DNA from: Bacteroidota bacterium
Lineage (GTDB): Bacteria > Bacteroidota > Bacteroidia > Chitinophagales > Chitinophagaceae
Length of the DNA: 5,319 nucleotides
Assembly: GCA_947461985.1 (NCBI GenBank)
Contig: CANHNT010000149.1
Location: forward strand, 1-5,319
Direction: 5' to 3'
Under the pieces are notes generated by a model, which worked only from the letters and a program-made list of their open reading frames with translations, had not been told where the DNA came from and made no database searches. Shown one piece after another: positions 5,204 to 5,319 of this stretch (its first letter is position 1; the number at the start of each line of letters is the position of its first letter). The position numbers were made by a program, and so were the translations under genes.

Positions 5204-5319
5204 CATCACTTTTAATTTTCGTTTCAAATTTTCTATTTCTATCATTACATTGTCTTTCGTTTTATATTCTATCGATACAGGGTTATGAAACAATCGTTTT
5301 TTTAATTCTTCTTTTTGTA
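5180..5319 (-). CDS. Uncharacterised protein, C-terminal fragment (5' end beyond window)
   Basis: An open minus-strand frame enters from the right edge and runs 45 codons to a TGA at 5182-5180. It was found by hand translation. The visible residues begin QKEELKKRLFHNPVSIEY and end LKRKLKVMLNSMKVF. They are charged and Lys/Glu-rich with heptad-like hydrophobics, suggesting a helical or coiled-coil C-terminus. I do not recognise the family. Its last 24 nt overlap the convergent antitoxin-like gene, so its natural C-terminus may have been replaced when the two were joined. A 45-codon open frame can occur by chance in AT-rich DNA, so confidence is limited. Confidence 0.4.
   Translation of the reverse strand, partial: QKEELKKRLFHNPVSIEYKTKDNVMIEIENLKRKLKVMLNSMKVF

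Overview
This AT-rich window (roughly one third G+C) most likely comes from a member of the phylum Bacteroidota, probably a flavobacterium. Three observations support this. The gcvH promoter matches the Bacteroidota consensus (TTTG, 19 nt, TAnnTTTG) exactly. A DUF5606 protein, a family I know from this phylum, lies beside gcvH. GpsA and the secreted M49 peptidase carry Bacteroidota-style motifs. The genus cannot be fixed from the sequence alone.

Layout. On the minus strand, reading right to left from 2277, there are four genes: a DUF5606 protein, gcvH (glycine cleavage H protein), a small VanZ-like membrane protein, and gpsA (glycerol-3-phosphate dehydrogenase), which runs off the left edge. 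gcvH has its own strong promoter and is followed by an intrinsic terminator whose U-tract touches the vanZ-like start codon. The four genes are therefore probably not one simple operon. A 456-nt non-coding stretch (2278-2733) with several inverted repeats and a G+C-richer core separates them from the plus strand. There, a 705-residue exported zinc dipeptidyl peptidase of the DPP III (M49) family has its own promoter and a strong terminator. Next comes a short gene that reads as a RelE/ParE-type antitoxin joined in frame to about 17 residues of a toxin N-terminus. It collides with the 3' end of an unidentified minus-strand ORF at the right edge.

Function. gcvH and gpsA are core metabolism (one-carbon/glycine and phospholipid precursor supply). 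The M49 enzyme probably trims short peptides in the periplasm. The right end looks like accessory DNA: a decayed toxin-antitoxin locus at a recombination junction. No tRNA, rRNA, CRISPR array or intact mobile element was found. The most notable points are the antitoxin-toxin remnant fusion, the terminator/start-codon abutment at vanZ, the inverted repeat around the gcvH promoter, and the seven-base-period repeats in the minus-strand gene gaps.
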